A stretch of DNA of 64,000 nucleotides, taken from NCBI GenBank assembly GCA_003290165.1, contig QNQO01006218.1, forward strand, positions 1-64,000, read 5' to 3'. Origin of the DNA: Berberis thunbergii (Eukaryota; Streptophyta; Magnoliopsida; Ranunculales; Berberidaceae). Position numbers and translations under genes: made by a program. Each line of letters opens with the position of its first letter. Positions within the stretch are counted from its first letter, which is position 1. Below are positions 35,560 through 45,339 of the stretch, one piece after another. The notes under the pieces were generated by a model that searched no databases, was not told the DNA's origin, and was given only the letters and a program-made list of their open reading frames with translations.

Positions 35560-35844
35560 AACTCCCCAACTTTCTCATTTCACCTTTTAATTTATTATAT
35601 TTGATTTATTTCAGAAGAGATTACCTATTTATATTTAGTAACGCTTAAACTGTTATATGTGAAGTATGTTCATACTGTTTGAGTTTTCATTCATATTTGT
35701 TGGTATTAAATAGTAAATTTGTTGTGCAGGTGGCGAGAGCTTGGAGACTTTGGCTTTAGTTTTATTGCAAAACTAACCTATATAGCAAGGGCTTGGAGGT
35801 TATAGATATTATTTGTTGTTTTTAAGTAGTAATTTTTTTAAGAG

Positions 35845-36190
35845 TGAAGTGTGCGACATACATGCACATACTTCATACCACTTGTTAAATCTTAATTGTT
35901 TGTCAGTGTTAAATGACATTTATGCTTAATGGTTATATCTGATAAATGCTGAAGTTGTTTGATTTTTTATATGAAGTATTTTGAAAAAGAAATAAAATTT
36001 TAAGAGTGTGTCGCGTGTAACATAGATGCACATTGCCAATGGTAGCCTGGTTGGATGGTTAAGGCTGTGGTGGTTTAACCCCCACGTCTTGGGTTCTATA
36101 CCCACCGGCAACACGCTTGCCTTTCAAAAAAAAAAAAAAAAAAAAAAAACATAAATGCACATACTTCACACCACTTGTTACACCTTAATT
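35845..36190 (+). repeat. local duplication interrupted by a SINE
   Basis: The segment around 35845-35905 (GACATACATGCACATACTTC, CCACTTGTTA) recurs at 36003-36033 plus 36148-36190, with the second copy split by the SINE at 36034. The duplication therefore predates that insertion. Confidence 0.6.
36034..36147 (+). mobile_element. tRNA-derived SINE, family 2
   Basis: A box TAGCCTGGTTGG and B box GGTTCTATACC are followed by CTTGCCTTTC and about 25 A. Flanks AACATAGATGCACAT and AACATAAATGCACAT form a 15-bp duplication with one mismatch. The head differs from family 1 but the CTTGCCTTTC tail is shared. Confidence 0.85.
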
Positions 36191-36736
36191 GCTTATCCCA
36201 GGCTTATGGAGCAACATCTCATCCACTGTGAAAGAGCTGGTTCAAAGTGTTTAATATTTTCCAGAGTGAAGTGAAGGCTTCATTGGCAACCATATCAACA
36301 GAGAACATGGAGATACAAATTTAATTAATAAAATGCAACTAAATAGACCATGTAAACCTTGCAAACAAAATACACAACAAATTTAAGCAATCGAGAAGGC
36401 TTTTGGAGTCGCAACAACTGTGTAGGAGCTGGAGTGAAGTGAATTCAGGCTTCATCTCTGCAAAAACACAAATTTAAGCATCCAGAATCACAACCAAACA
36501 TTAATAAGTAAAACTTGTAAAATAAATAAAATATTCTGAACTCTGTGAATTCAGTTCACACTGTTTGTGATTTTCAGAAAACCAGAGATCTATACAGACC
36601 ATTACGAACCCTTAAATCAATCCATGGATCCAACCAGAAAATTATGAACCCAAAGAAAGAACAACTAGATCAATGTGTACATTACTAAATCCATCAAGAA
36701 AACCTTCACACACACAAAAAATAAAAGCCCAGATCT

Positions 36737-36955
36737 TCAATCTCCCCCTACCAGAATTTTGAGTTTTAAGACAATGGGTTTCAACTGGTCTCCTTGAACC
36801 ACCACTCTCGCCTTCTTCCGTAGATCAGGATTCATTCTTTTCAGTTTGGGGGGCTTCAGTGCGTCATACCCGAGCTGCTTGAGGCGTGATCGGTCGAGGT
36901 TGTTCCCTTCCTCAAGCCCCCAGATCGGCTGTAATGGTGGTGCAAAAGGTGACAT
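36737..36955 (-). other. unrecognised coding-like fragment
   Basis: A minus-strand frame reads GLEEGNNLDRSRLKQLGYDA then KLKRMNPDLRKKARVVV. Its composition looks like real protein, but I do not recognise it and no flanking exons are seen. It may be another captured gene piece inside the outer inverted-repeat element. Confidence 0.35.
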
Positions 36956-37154
36956 GTGATGGGGGAAACAACTTTTGTGGGAGCAAAAATTCTACGCAGC
37001 CCATCCTCACAGCCCGTCCCATGGGACGGACCCTCCCAGGCACGTGCCTTTGGGAGGGCGTCTCGCACGTGCTCGACTGAAGGTTCAAAAACAAAACAAA
37101 AAAAAAGCGGGAAATCTGATTTTGGGGGAAACTAAAAAGAGGGAGACTGTGTTT

Positions 37155-37476
37155 GACAAGCAGTCTTTGATCCAAAACAATTTGGTGAAGTATGGGGTGT
37201 CCAAAACGAGATGAAGAAGCTTTCTAAACTCACTGACGAGGAGATTCGAGATTGGCTCAGGGAGTTGTAAGATGTTGCTTATGCTGCTGAAGATGTTTTG
37301 GAGGAGTGGGAATTTCAAGATCAGCAACAAGCCTCCGGAAAGGTGACTGATTCTCTCAAAGAGCTCAAGGAGAGTTTTGATGAACTTGCTAAAGAAAGTG
37401 GTCAGTTTGATTTACAAAAGGGAGTTGTAGATAAGGGAGTCAGTTCAATTCTGGGGATGGGTGGACTCGGCATTTG
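37155..37476 (+). pseudogene. captured NLR (CC-NBS) resistance gene fragment
   Basis: Readable pieces are SLIQNNL, EMKKLSKLTDEEIRDWLREL, a stop, DVAYAAEDVLEEWEFQDQQQ, and SSILGMGGLG then a stop. These match the Rx-type coiled-coil domain (EDVLDEW is its usual EDVID-like motif) and the edge of the NB-ARC P-loop (GMGGLGKTT) with the parts between deleted. The mirror copy lies at about 37690-38011 on the minus strand. It cannot make a resistance protein. Confidence 0.8.
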
Positions 37477-37482
37477 AAACCC

Positions 37483-37568
37483 ATGGCGAAGACGAAACCA
37501 GGAGTGAAGAAGGACTTGGAGTTCTACACCATCCATGAAACCAGCAAGACCGTGAAAGGTAACGTAGT
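37483..37568 (+). pseudogene. captured fragment resembling EBS/SHL N-terminus
   Basis: The frame reads MAKTKPGVKKDLEFYTIHET then SKTVKGNVVLLY. Plant EBS (a BAH-PHD histone reader) begins with MAKT..PG, then KK(D/E)L.SYTI.GTNK. The match is short and from memory of the family, so the identity is tentative. The mirror copy lies at about 37595-37680. Confidence 0.5.
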
Positions 37569-38569
37569 TCTACTTTATATCCGCCAGCTTAGAAACTACG
37601 TTACCTTTCACGGTCTTGCTAATTTCGTGGATGGTGTAGAACTCCAAGTCCTTCTTCACTCCTGGTTTCGTCTTCGCCATGGGTTTCAAATGCCGAGTCC
37701 ACCCATACCCAGAATTGAACTGACTCCCTTATCTACAACTCCCTTTTGTAAATCAAACTGACCACTTTCTTTAGCAAGTTCATCAAAACTCTCCTTGAGC
37801 TCTTTGAGAGAATCAGTCACCTTTCCGGAGGCTTGTTGCTGATCTTGAAATTCCCACTCCTCCAAAACATCTTCAGCAGCATAAGCAACATCTTACAACT
37901 CCTTGAGCCAATCTCGAATCTCCTCGTCAGTGAGTTTAGAAAGCTTCTTCATCTCGTTTTGGACACCCCATACTTCACCAAAATTGTTTTGGATCAAAGA
38001 CTGCTTGTCAAACACAGTCTCCCTCTTTTTAGTTTCCCCCAAAATCAGATTTCCCGCTTTTTTTTTGTTTTGTTTTTGAACCTTCAGTTGAGCACGTGCG
38101 AGACGCCCTCCCAAAGACACGCGTGCCTGGGAGGGTCCGTCCCATGGGACGGGCTATGAGGATGGGCTGCGTAGAATTTTTGTTGTGGGAGAGGAAGGAA
38201 AATGAATGGCTATATATTTGAGGAACATGAATCTTCTCACTTGATTTGAATTTTTTTTTTGGGAAATCCTTCACTCTTAAGCATAGATAATCAATGCTTT
38301 CTTTAGATTAGTTAATGAATTTATTTTCTATATATTTTTTTTTACAATAACCACAAAGATTAATTAACATTAGATTACTGAAAGGGTAAAAGAGAAAAGG
38401 GGAATCTTCGTCAACTTCTAAAAGGTTGAGGTATAGGCATAAAAATGGGTTGTTTTATGTGTATTTTCAATAAAATTATCCTAAACTATTTGAAGCCCTC
38501 CCCTCCTCCAATTATTTATAAACTATAAATAGACTCTTATAAAGTAATATTTGTTTGCTTTGGTTTTTC

Positions 38570-38800
38570 TATTTTACCCTTCAAACTTTATAACCAAAAG
38601 CACTGTCAAATACTACTACATTAACTCAAAAAAAAATTGATCATGGCGCAGGTCGATAATATACAACACGTGTATCTTTCTATCTTACCCTCTGAACTTT
38701 AGACTTTAAAATAAAAAACCATCGCAAACACTAATACATTAACCCAAAAATGGGTCGATGGCATGTCACAAGTGCATCGCTTGCTTATTGAAGAGAAAAA
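38570..38800 (+). repeat. diverged tandem units, as at 21.75 kb
   Basis: Two units share ACTACATTAACTC-type and GGTCGAT..ATACAACACGTG blocks with those at 20715-20790 and 21750-21965. Confidence 0.5.
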
Positions 38801-38857
38801 AAAAACATAACAAATATAAATTTTGAAAACTTATTATGTGTCTATATTAAGGTAGTA

Positions 38858-39004
38858 GCTAATGACATGACAGCTCAATGATTAGAGCTTGACAGATAGT
38901 ACCACTAGGTCATGGTTCGAACCCAGCTGACTGCATGTTTATTAGTTTATGGTGTGTTGACTAATTCTGATCTTTGATAGGTTATGGGATCCTGAAAAAA
39001 AAAA
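38858..39004 (+). mobile_element. tRNA-derived SINE, family 1 copy c
   Basis: Starts GCTAATGACATGACAGCTCA, has the B box GGTTCGAACCC and ends in an A tail. Flanks AAGGTAGTA and AAGGTACTA agree at 8 of 9 bases. Compared with copy a it has an extra stretch before the tail. Confidence 0.82.
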
Positions 39005-39248
39005 GGTACTAATAATGTATTAGTGTTTGACAAGGCTTGGGTTTTCATTTAAAAGACACAAACCAACCCGTCTAATTGTCGAGGGAATGGGCGAGAAAAA
39101 CAGCGAGGGAGAAAAAAAATTTGAAAGGAAGATTTGAAGAAAGTTTGATAAAAAGTATGCATTTGCTAATAACTTGTTGTTAGCAGAATTCATAGCAGCA
39201 AGGGTAGACACGAATCAGAGCATACAAAATATACATGCCATGGGACAT

Positions 39249-39501
39249 TGACAAGATTAAGGCCAAGTTGTCACCTTTCATTCATTCATCAGCAATATAA
39301 ATACTATAGTCAAAATACAATAGGAAACCACCATACACTAGGAAACCTCCCAAACTAAGGAAACAAATCACTAGCCATCGGAAAGTTTCCTAACCCCATA
39401 AAACTTGCAACACAATATGATAAAATATATTTTCCTAACAATAGGATGTATTTTCTAATACTGGAAGATATTTTCCTAACAATAGGATGTATTTCCTAAT
39501 A
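39249..39501 (-). repeat. 3' LTR, 253 bp
   Basis: On the minus strand it starts TATTAGGAAATAC directly after the polypurine tract and ends TAATCTTGTCA. The ends are thus TA...CA, not the usual TG...CA. It is nearly identical to 43379-43632. Confidence 0.9.
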
Positions 39502-39513
39502 CCCCCCTCAAGT

Positions 39514-40320
39514 TCAAGCATGAGGGTTAAAAATGCCCAACTTGCCAAGGAGATAATTGAACTGCGATTTTCCCAAAGCCTTTGTGAAAATGTCTGCCAA
39601 CTGATCAGTCGTCGGCACATAAGAAAGAGCAATAAAACCATTCTGAATGGCATCATGAATGAAGTGACAATCAACTTCAATATGCTTCGTACGTTCATGG
39701 AAGACGGGGTTCTGCGCAATGTATATGGCAGACTGACTATCACAAAATAGGGGAACGGCCTTGGGATGAAGTACCCCTAAACTCAATAATAAACCTTTCA
39801 ACCATTTCAACTCACACATTATGGCGGCCATAGAGTGATATTCCGCCTCAGTCGAAGAACGAGAAATCGTATGTTGCTTCTTAGTTTTCCAAGCAATCGG
39901 AGAATGGCCCAGAAACACCAACCACCCCGTCAGGGACCTCCGAGTAATAGGGCAAGCGGCCCAATCGGAATCACACCAACCTTGCAAAGTCAAGTCACTA
40001 TCCGAGCGCAAGAGAATACCGTAACCCGGAGTACCTTTCAAATAGCGGACAACGCGCAATGTAGCATCCCAATGCTCCTGTCGCGGTTGCTGCATAAACT
40101 GAGATAGCACATGAACCGAGTACGTCAAATCAGGACGTGTGACCGCCAAATAGACCAAACGCCCCACCAGACGCCTATAAGACTCAGGATCCGAGAGAAG
40201 AGAACCCGTGGCACGCGCTAGTTGATGGTTTTGTTCGATCGGAGACATAGTAGGCTTCGAACCCAAGAGACCCACCTCTGAAATAATATCAAGTGCATAT
40301 TTACGTTGACAAAGAAACAA
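39514..40320 (-). pseudogene. copia RT end and RNase H
   Basis: Frame of 268 codons: FLCQRKYALDIISEVGLLG, RRLVGRLVYLAVTRPDLTYS, WCDSDWAACPITRRSLTG, KKQHTISRSSTEAEYHSMA, CDSQSAIYIAQNPVFHERTK and ADIFTKALG. The RNase H acidic residues (D in CDSDWA, E in STEAEY, D in CDSQSA) are present. It is one frame off the upstream RT. Confidence 0.88.
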
Positions 40321-41276
40321 CCCTGCAGAGCTGCGGGCAACCTCAATACCAAGTATTTAAGGACCCCGAGGTCCTTCATATGAAAACATGAGCCAAGGTA
40401 GCTTTTAAACAGAGCCAAAGCAGCAGAATCATTCCCAGAGAGTATTAAATCATCAACATACACGAGCACATTAATTTGAACCGGCCCCTTCTTATAAGTA
40501 AAAAGGCAATAATCAGAATATGATTGTAAAAAACCATACCCTTTTAAAGCTGACACAAGCTTAGCAAACCAACATCTAGGAGCCTGTTTCAATCCATATA
40601 GAGATTTACGCAACCGACACACTAAACCAGGTTCATCAGAGGTAAAGCCAGGATGGAGTTTCATACAGACCTCCTCATCGAGATCCCCGTGCAGAAAAGC
40701 ATTGTGTACATCCATCTGATGCAACTCCCAATTTTTAGAAGCCGCAATTGCAAGGAATGTGCGAACAGTCGTCATCTTTGCCACTGAAGCGAATGTCTCG
40801 TCATAATCTATCCCTTCGGTCTGATGATTACCGAAAACAACCAAACGAGCCTTCAATCTCTCAATACTAGCATCAGATTTGTACTTTATCTTATACAACC
40901 ATTGACTACCAAGAGCCGAATAAGGCAACTTTTCCATAGTCCACGTCCCATTGTCTTCCAAGGCCCGCATCTCCTCTTGCATAGCGACGCGCCACCCTGC
41001 ATCTTTTACAGCCTCCTTAAAAGACTGTGGCTCTTTTCCAGCTGTAAGAGCTGCAATAAAATTTCGGTGTTTCACAGAAAAACTGTCACAACTAACATAA
41101 TGTGCTATAGGATAAGGTGTACCTGAGGGAGGTAAAGATGTAGAAGCAGGTGAAGCGGAGGATGGACTATTTTTCTTTACCGTAGTGTGTGTAACAAAGT
41201 CACGTAGCTTAACCGAAGAATACTTTTCCCGAAAGCCATGACCTAAATGCTCACTTGGCGGAGCATCTCCCGACAC
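40218..41276 (-). pseudogene. copia reverse transcriptase
   Basis: Carries WRVAMQEEMRALEDNGTW, KARLVVFGNHQTEGIDYDET, HQMDVHNAFLHGDLDEEVCM, SLYGLKQAPRCWF and the catalytic VLVYVDDLILSG. The frame is lost after LGVLKY (about 40350), where intact copies continue FLGIEVA, and resumes in the RNase H frame. The proline- and alanine-rich linker to integrase lies at about 41280-41460. Confidence 0.88.
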
Positions 41277-41461
41277 TGCCCCCCTGAATCATCCGTATGA
41301 GAAGGCGTAGGCAACACCTGTGGCTGCGGTGCAGGGAGCACGGGCTGCAACGGCGTGGCGGTGGGCTGTGGTATGGCTCGCGGCTGCTGGGCTGGGGCAG
41401 GCTTGGGTGTGGACGGTGTGGCGGCCTGTGGCGGGGGCTGCAGCTGTGTGGTGGCCTGCGG

Positions 41462-42571
41462 CTACTGGTCTAGAGCACCCCTGTGCGTGGGAGGGCGTAC
41501 TTGCTGCACCTCCTCATCATTTTTTAAAAAATCTGGAAAATCCACAGCCACCCCTTCATGCAGATCACAATGAATGTCATTGCGAGCAGCAAACTTAGTA
41601 GCCTCAACATCAAGATATGGGAACACATTATCATAAAACGTGACATCCCTGGACACAAAAAATCTTGCTTGTCCAAATCAAACAAATACCAACCCCTTCT
41701 TGCCAAACGAATATTCCACAAATACACATTTACGACTCCTACTGACAAACTTATCACCCTTTGCCTTCTGATTATGGGTGAAGCACAGAGAACCGAAAAC
41801 ACGCAATTCACCACAGGAAGCCGGATCACCAAACAAGACTTTATATGGATTTTATTGCCAAGAATACTAGAATGTGTCCGATTGATGATATGAGCAGCGG
41901 CAAGGGCACATTCCCCCAAAAAATAAAGCGGTAGACCACCCTGAAATCGTAGTGCCCGAGCAACATTCAAAATGTGTTTATGTTTCCTTTCTGCCCGACC
42001 ATTTTGTTGAGGAGTCCCCACACAAGAAGTTTGAAACAGAATTCCATTGACCAAAAAATAATCCTTGAGGCAATTAAATTCAGTACCATTATCACTACGA
42101 ACAATCTTCAATTTCAGAGAAAACTGTCTATCAATCATAGCTATAAAGGACATAAACATTTTAAAAACCTCCGTTTTATAAACTAACAGATATATCCACA
42201 CAGCGCGGGAGAAGTCATCCACTAATGTCAAAAAATAGCGAGCCCCACAAGACGAGGGTGTATCATATGGCCCCCATAAATCACAATGGACTAATTCGAA
42301 AATGCGAGTAGATTTATTGTCACTTAACCGAAAACTATCCCTAGAATGTTTAGCTAGATGACAAACTTCACATGCTTTATTCAAGTTACCACTAGAATTG
42401 CTAAAAAAAAGGAAGCAACTTCACCACTTTCTCGGAAGGATGCCCCAATCTGCGATGCCATAGCTCCACAGAAGTTGAAGGAGCAACTGAAACTGCTTTC
42501 ACCTTTGTCTCCTCCCGTAGGTAGTATAGTCCATCCCTTCTGTCACCCGTTCCAATCACATCCCTCGTGTG
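41462..42571 (-). pseudogene. copia integrase region
   Basis: GLYYLREE and VELWHRRLGHPSEKV mark the gag-pre-integrase/zinc part; HCDLWGPYDTPS, RSDNGTEFNCLKDY and QQNGRAERKHKHILNVAR carry the DDE residues. Lesions: TGA near 42557 where an Arg codon is usual, a T-run slip near 42400, a frame change near 41860 (after SSILGNK) and another near 41650 (after LDKQDF). Integrase inserts the cDNA into host DNA. Confidence 0.85.
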
Positions 42572-42919
42572 TCAGTCCTGGATAGCACACAAGTCGGAGT
42601 TAGTTATGAATTCGCAATTTATATCATCACTCAATTGTGAAGCCGAAATTAAAGTACGATTTAATTTTGGAACATAAAAAACATGGTTAAGAATAATTTT
42701 GTCAGTAAGCTTGACAATTCCTTCCTTCAAGGCAACAACGTTCTGACCATCCGGGAGGCCAACAGAACAGGGAGTCACAGTTCTTAGATCCGACAAATAC
42801 GACAAATCTCCCGTAACATGATTGGAGAACCCAGTGTCAATAATCCACTTGCCATTCAACCGATTAGGGGAAGGGTGAGGAGTGCTGAAAGCAGCCATGA
42901 GAGCCTGCCATTGTGCTGC
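42572..42919 (-). CDS. copia protease, in frame with HIPP-like segment
   Basis: NGKWIIDTGFSNHVTGDLSY is the copia protease active site (DTG kept); LPDGQNVVALKEGIVKL and ILNHVFYVPKLNRTLISASQ are the usual following blocks. It is fused in frame to the HIPP-like sequence upstream and ends at a stop after CAIQD. Confidence 0.85.
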   Translation of the reverse strand, partial: AAQWQALMAAFSTPHPSPNRLNGKWIIDTGFSNHVTGDLSYLSDLRTVTPCSVGLPDGQNVVALKEGIVKLTDKIILNHVFYVPKLNRTLISASQLSDDINCEFITNSDLCAIQD

Positions 42920-43360
42920 AGGAGGACCATTGTCACAGTAGAGGCCAGTGTTATGTGGAGTAAAGGGTGACCTATAGTACATCATCTGGGGTTGCATGTA
43001 TTTGCTTTCATTCATGTTCATTATCACTGAAGAAGGTTGAACATTGCTGTACTGTTGACGCCCATTATTCATGTTCATCATCATAAGGGATTGATGAAGC
43101 TGATGCAACCCATCTGATGCTGCAAACCCCCCAGATCCTTGGAGTTGGAATACGTTGTTTGGTGGCTGAGCTTGAAAACCAAATCCATTACCTCCAACCA
43201 CCCCACCACCAACATTAGCTGCTCCATTATTGCCATGAAATCCGGCTAGACCCATCATGGTATTGATGTCATTCCCCCTTTTGCCTTCACCAACATTATG
43301 GACGTTATTCATCTTTACTTGTCCCATGTTCTTTTGATCAGTGCATGTTGGAACCTTCAT
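42920..43360 (-). CDS. HIPP C-terminal-like segment in the gag position
   Basis: The frame begins MGMKVPTCTDQKN just after the primer site and is rich in Gly, Asn, Met and Gln: MGLAGFHGNNGAANVGGGVV, SLMMMNMNNGRQQYS, PQMMYYRSPFTPHNTGLY. The last motif closely resembles the PQMMY.RSP..P.TGYYY tail of heavy-metal-associated isoprenylated plant proteins. The metal-binding domain and the CaaX end are absent. I infer capture of a host exon that replaced gag; the similarity is recalled, not searched. Confidence 0.7.
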
Positions 43361-43378
43361 ACCCATGCTCTGATACCA
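43361..43378 (-). other. tRNA-Met primer binding site
   Basis: Minus-strand TGGTATCAGAGCATGGGT abuts the 5' LTR directly and matches the initiator tRNA-Met complement. Confidence 0.9.
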
Positions 43379-43632
43379 TGACAAGATTAAGGCCAAGTTG
43401 TCACCTTTCATTCATTCATCAGCAATATAAATATTGTAGTCCAAAATACAATAGGAAACCACCATACACTAGGAAACCTCCCAAACCAAGGAAACAAATC
43501 ACTAGCCATCGGAAAGTTTCCTAACCCCATAAAACTTGCAACACAATATGCTAAAATATATTTTCCTAACAATATGATGTATTTCCTAATACTGGAAGAT
43601 ATTTTCCTAACAATAGGATGTATTTCCTAATA
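43379..43632 (-). repeat. 5' LTR, 254 bp
   Basis: Nearly identical to 39249-39501, with TA...CA ends. A minus-strand TATATT or TATAAATAC-like box could drive element transcription, but its exact site is unclear. Confidence 0.9.
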
Positions 43633-43637
43633 GACAT

Positions 43638-44216
43638 ACCCAAATAGTGACACCACCACCGCCCAACACCATCGTGGTGGCGCCAAAAGCCAACCCCTCT
43701 CCGTTGTCAATCCTTCCTCAGTTGATCAACACATGATCGTCAATCTTCGTCAAGTCAACCGTTTGCTCACAGCTCCACACCAGCACACGTTCGATCGGAG
43801 CCCACTTCCACCACCACTCCTTGTTCCCCACAGTCGGCAGATCGTTGTTCACAACCATTACAACAAGTCGATCACCATGTCAGTTCACAACGATCCACAA
43901 GATCGATTGACACTAGGTCCATTGTCAACCCCTTTCCACTTCCAGTTTGATCGAATTCAAATTCGCTTAGTCAGTCAATCCCCACAATTGATCGAAAGCT
44001 TCAGACAATCCACAAAGATGATTGCGAACCCCATGAGAGTCAACCGATCGATTCTCTCCAGCCACTTCCTCATTCGATCGTCTTCAACTTCCTCGCCACC
44101 ATCATTATCCGTAAAAGCCCCCTCATTCCTCCATTACCGACCCGACCACAGTCTGTCGATCAATCCATCGCAGCCCTTTCTCGTCGCACCCTTCAATCAT
44201 ATATCACCATCCCAAT
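43638..44216. other. no recognised gene; His/Pro-rich open frame
   Basis: A plus-strand frame (43733-44329) is 198 codons but has no known motif, is rich in Ser, Pro and His, and runs into the hAT element at 44217. The sequence resumes after that element, so it is an older repeat, perhaps retrotransposon leader. Confidence 0.35.
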
Positions 44217-44704
44217 TAAGGGCGGATCTACTGTATGCCCCCCTTAGTTTATTTAAAAACTCCACCAAACTAATCATATTTGCAATCTTGTCCCTTCTTG
44301 AAATTTTGGATTGCCTCTCCTATATATAATGGAATACAAGTATATTCACAAAGTCTCAAACCCTTTGCAAGTTCGCAAGCCTTTGCAAGTTCAACTCTCC
44401 CCCTTCTCAATCGCACAAGACAATTTCAACAAAGATCGATTTCCTCCAATCGCACAAGATGATTTTGACGGAAATCAATTTCCTCCAATAGCACAATACG
44501 ATTTGGACTAGATTGGACAAGACATAACATGAGAACCCACAAAGAGCTTCTACCAAAATTCAACGTGCATTGACACATTAAGTATGATTATCTTGTACTA
44601 CTTTTGAAACATTTTTTAATCATATTTATCTATTTATTTTAAGAATTAAATTATCTATAATATTTTTTTGTCCCCCTTTGTCTGCAATCCTAGTTCCGCC
44701 CCTA
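44217..44704. mobile_element. non-autonomous hAT element, 488 bp
   Basis: Ends TAAGGGCGGATCTA and its near inverse TAGTTCCGCCCCTA are flanked by an exact 8-bp duplication ATCCCAAT (44209-44216, 44705-44712). No transposase. Confidence 0.87.
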
Positions 44705-44712
44705 ATCCCAAT

Positions 44713-45339
44713 CATTGTCGCTCGATACTGTCGTCAACCTCTTCCCCCTTGATCAAACAACTCTTCGATCTGTTGTTGCCATTGCAGTCCATGCGCAACG
44801 CAAGTTGCATCACCCCCTAATCGCAACAACTCCACCGCCTGTTTATGTCGTGTATGTGGAGGAAGACACTCCATTTTACAAAGTAGTCTTGTCCTTATTA
44901 TTTTTAATCCAGACCCTGTCCTTGATTTTTCAATTAAGTCCCTGGACCCCTTTGGATATCACACCCTGATAATCTGTTTGCACCTCCACAAGTTATTTGT
45001 TCTTGTACTATTTTTGATCCAATTATTAACCACCATCTGATAGCACCATTGACACTGCATGATACATTTTCAGATCCAATTTGGGAGGTTTTTGTGGCTA
45101 ATTTTTAGGAAACATTTGCGAACAATCTCTAATTCATGAAGTGAGTTTCCTTTGCAACAAATATTCATTTTGGACATTATTTTTTGAAGTGCATTCTTGA
45201 TTTGATTGTTGATGCTCCAATAACTACAAAGGAAAAATTAGAAGTCAATTTCTACTTGGACACTTCACACTTTGTTGTTGCTTGTGCTCGTATGATTTCC
45301 TTGACCTCAAGCTCGAGGAAAGCTTCTTCAATGTGGGGA
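44713..45339 (+). other. retrotransposon 3' internal remnant
   Basis: Diverged sequence ending GACCTCAAGCTCGAGGAAAG and ATGTGGGGA, which looks like the polypurine tract of a plus-strand LTR element whose LTR follows. No pol domain is readable. Confidence 0.45.

Larger units (their letters stand above)
36984..38182. mobile_element. palindromic Pack-MULE with NLR and EBS-like fragments
   Basis: The 1,199-bp element starts CAAAAATTCTACGCAGCCCA, ends with the inverse, and is flanked by an exact 9-bp duplication TTGTGGGAG (36975-36983, 38183-38191), as in Mutator-like transposition. Two arms (36984-37569 and 37594-38182) are near-identical inverted copies around a 24-bp loop; I saw only a handful of differences. 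Each arm carries gene fragments (next entries). It encodes no transposase, so it depends on an autonomous relative. A transcript crossing it would fold into a hairpin of nearly 590 base pairs. Confidence 0.9.
35218..38487. mobile_element. outer inverted-repeat element, about 3.3 kb
   Basis: About 115 bp beginning GGATAATTTTATTG at 35218 recur inverted at about 38370-38487 (for example CAACCTTTTAGAAGTT and its inverse). The span encloses two SINEs, an unrecognised fragment and the palindromic Mutator-like element, so the latter seems nested. No target duplication was found and the element class is uncertain. Confidence 0.45.
39249..43632 (-). mobile_element. Ty1/copia element, young, gag replaced
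   Basis: Bounded by exact 5-bp duplications GACAT (39244-39248, 43633-43637). Minus-strand order is LTR, tRNA-Met primer site, HIPP-like segment, protease, integrase, RT, RNase H, polypurine tract (CTTGAGGGGGG), LTR: the copia order. The LTRs differ at only a few positions. Coding parts have a few stops and frameshifts. No capsid domain is present; its place holds host-like sequence. Confidence 0.93.

Noticed and set aside
37474..37761. 95-aa frame crossing the palindrome centre
   Set aside because: It is a product of reading through both arms of the inverted repeat and joins mirror copies; not a natural protein.
41320..41598. Plus-strand Trp/Ala/Gly-rich frames
   Set aside because: They are the antisense of the proline- and alanine-rich linker between copia integrase and RT.
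43733..44329. 198-aa plus-strand frame as a gene
   Set aside because: It runs into a hAT element with an exact target duplication, has no motif, and lies in retrotransposon-like sequence.
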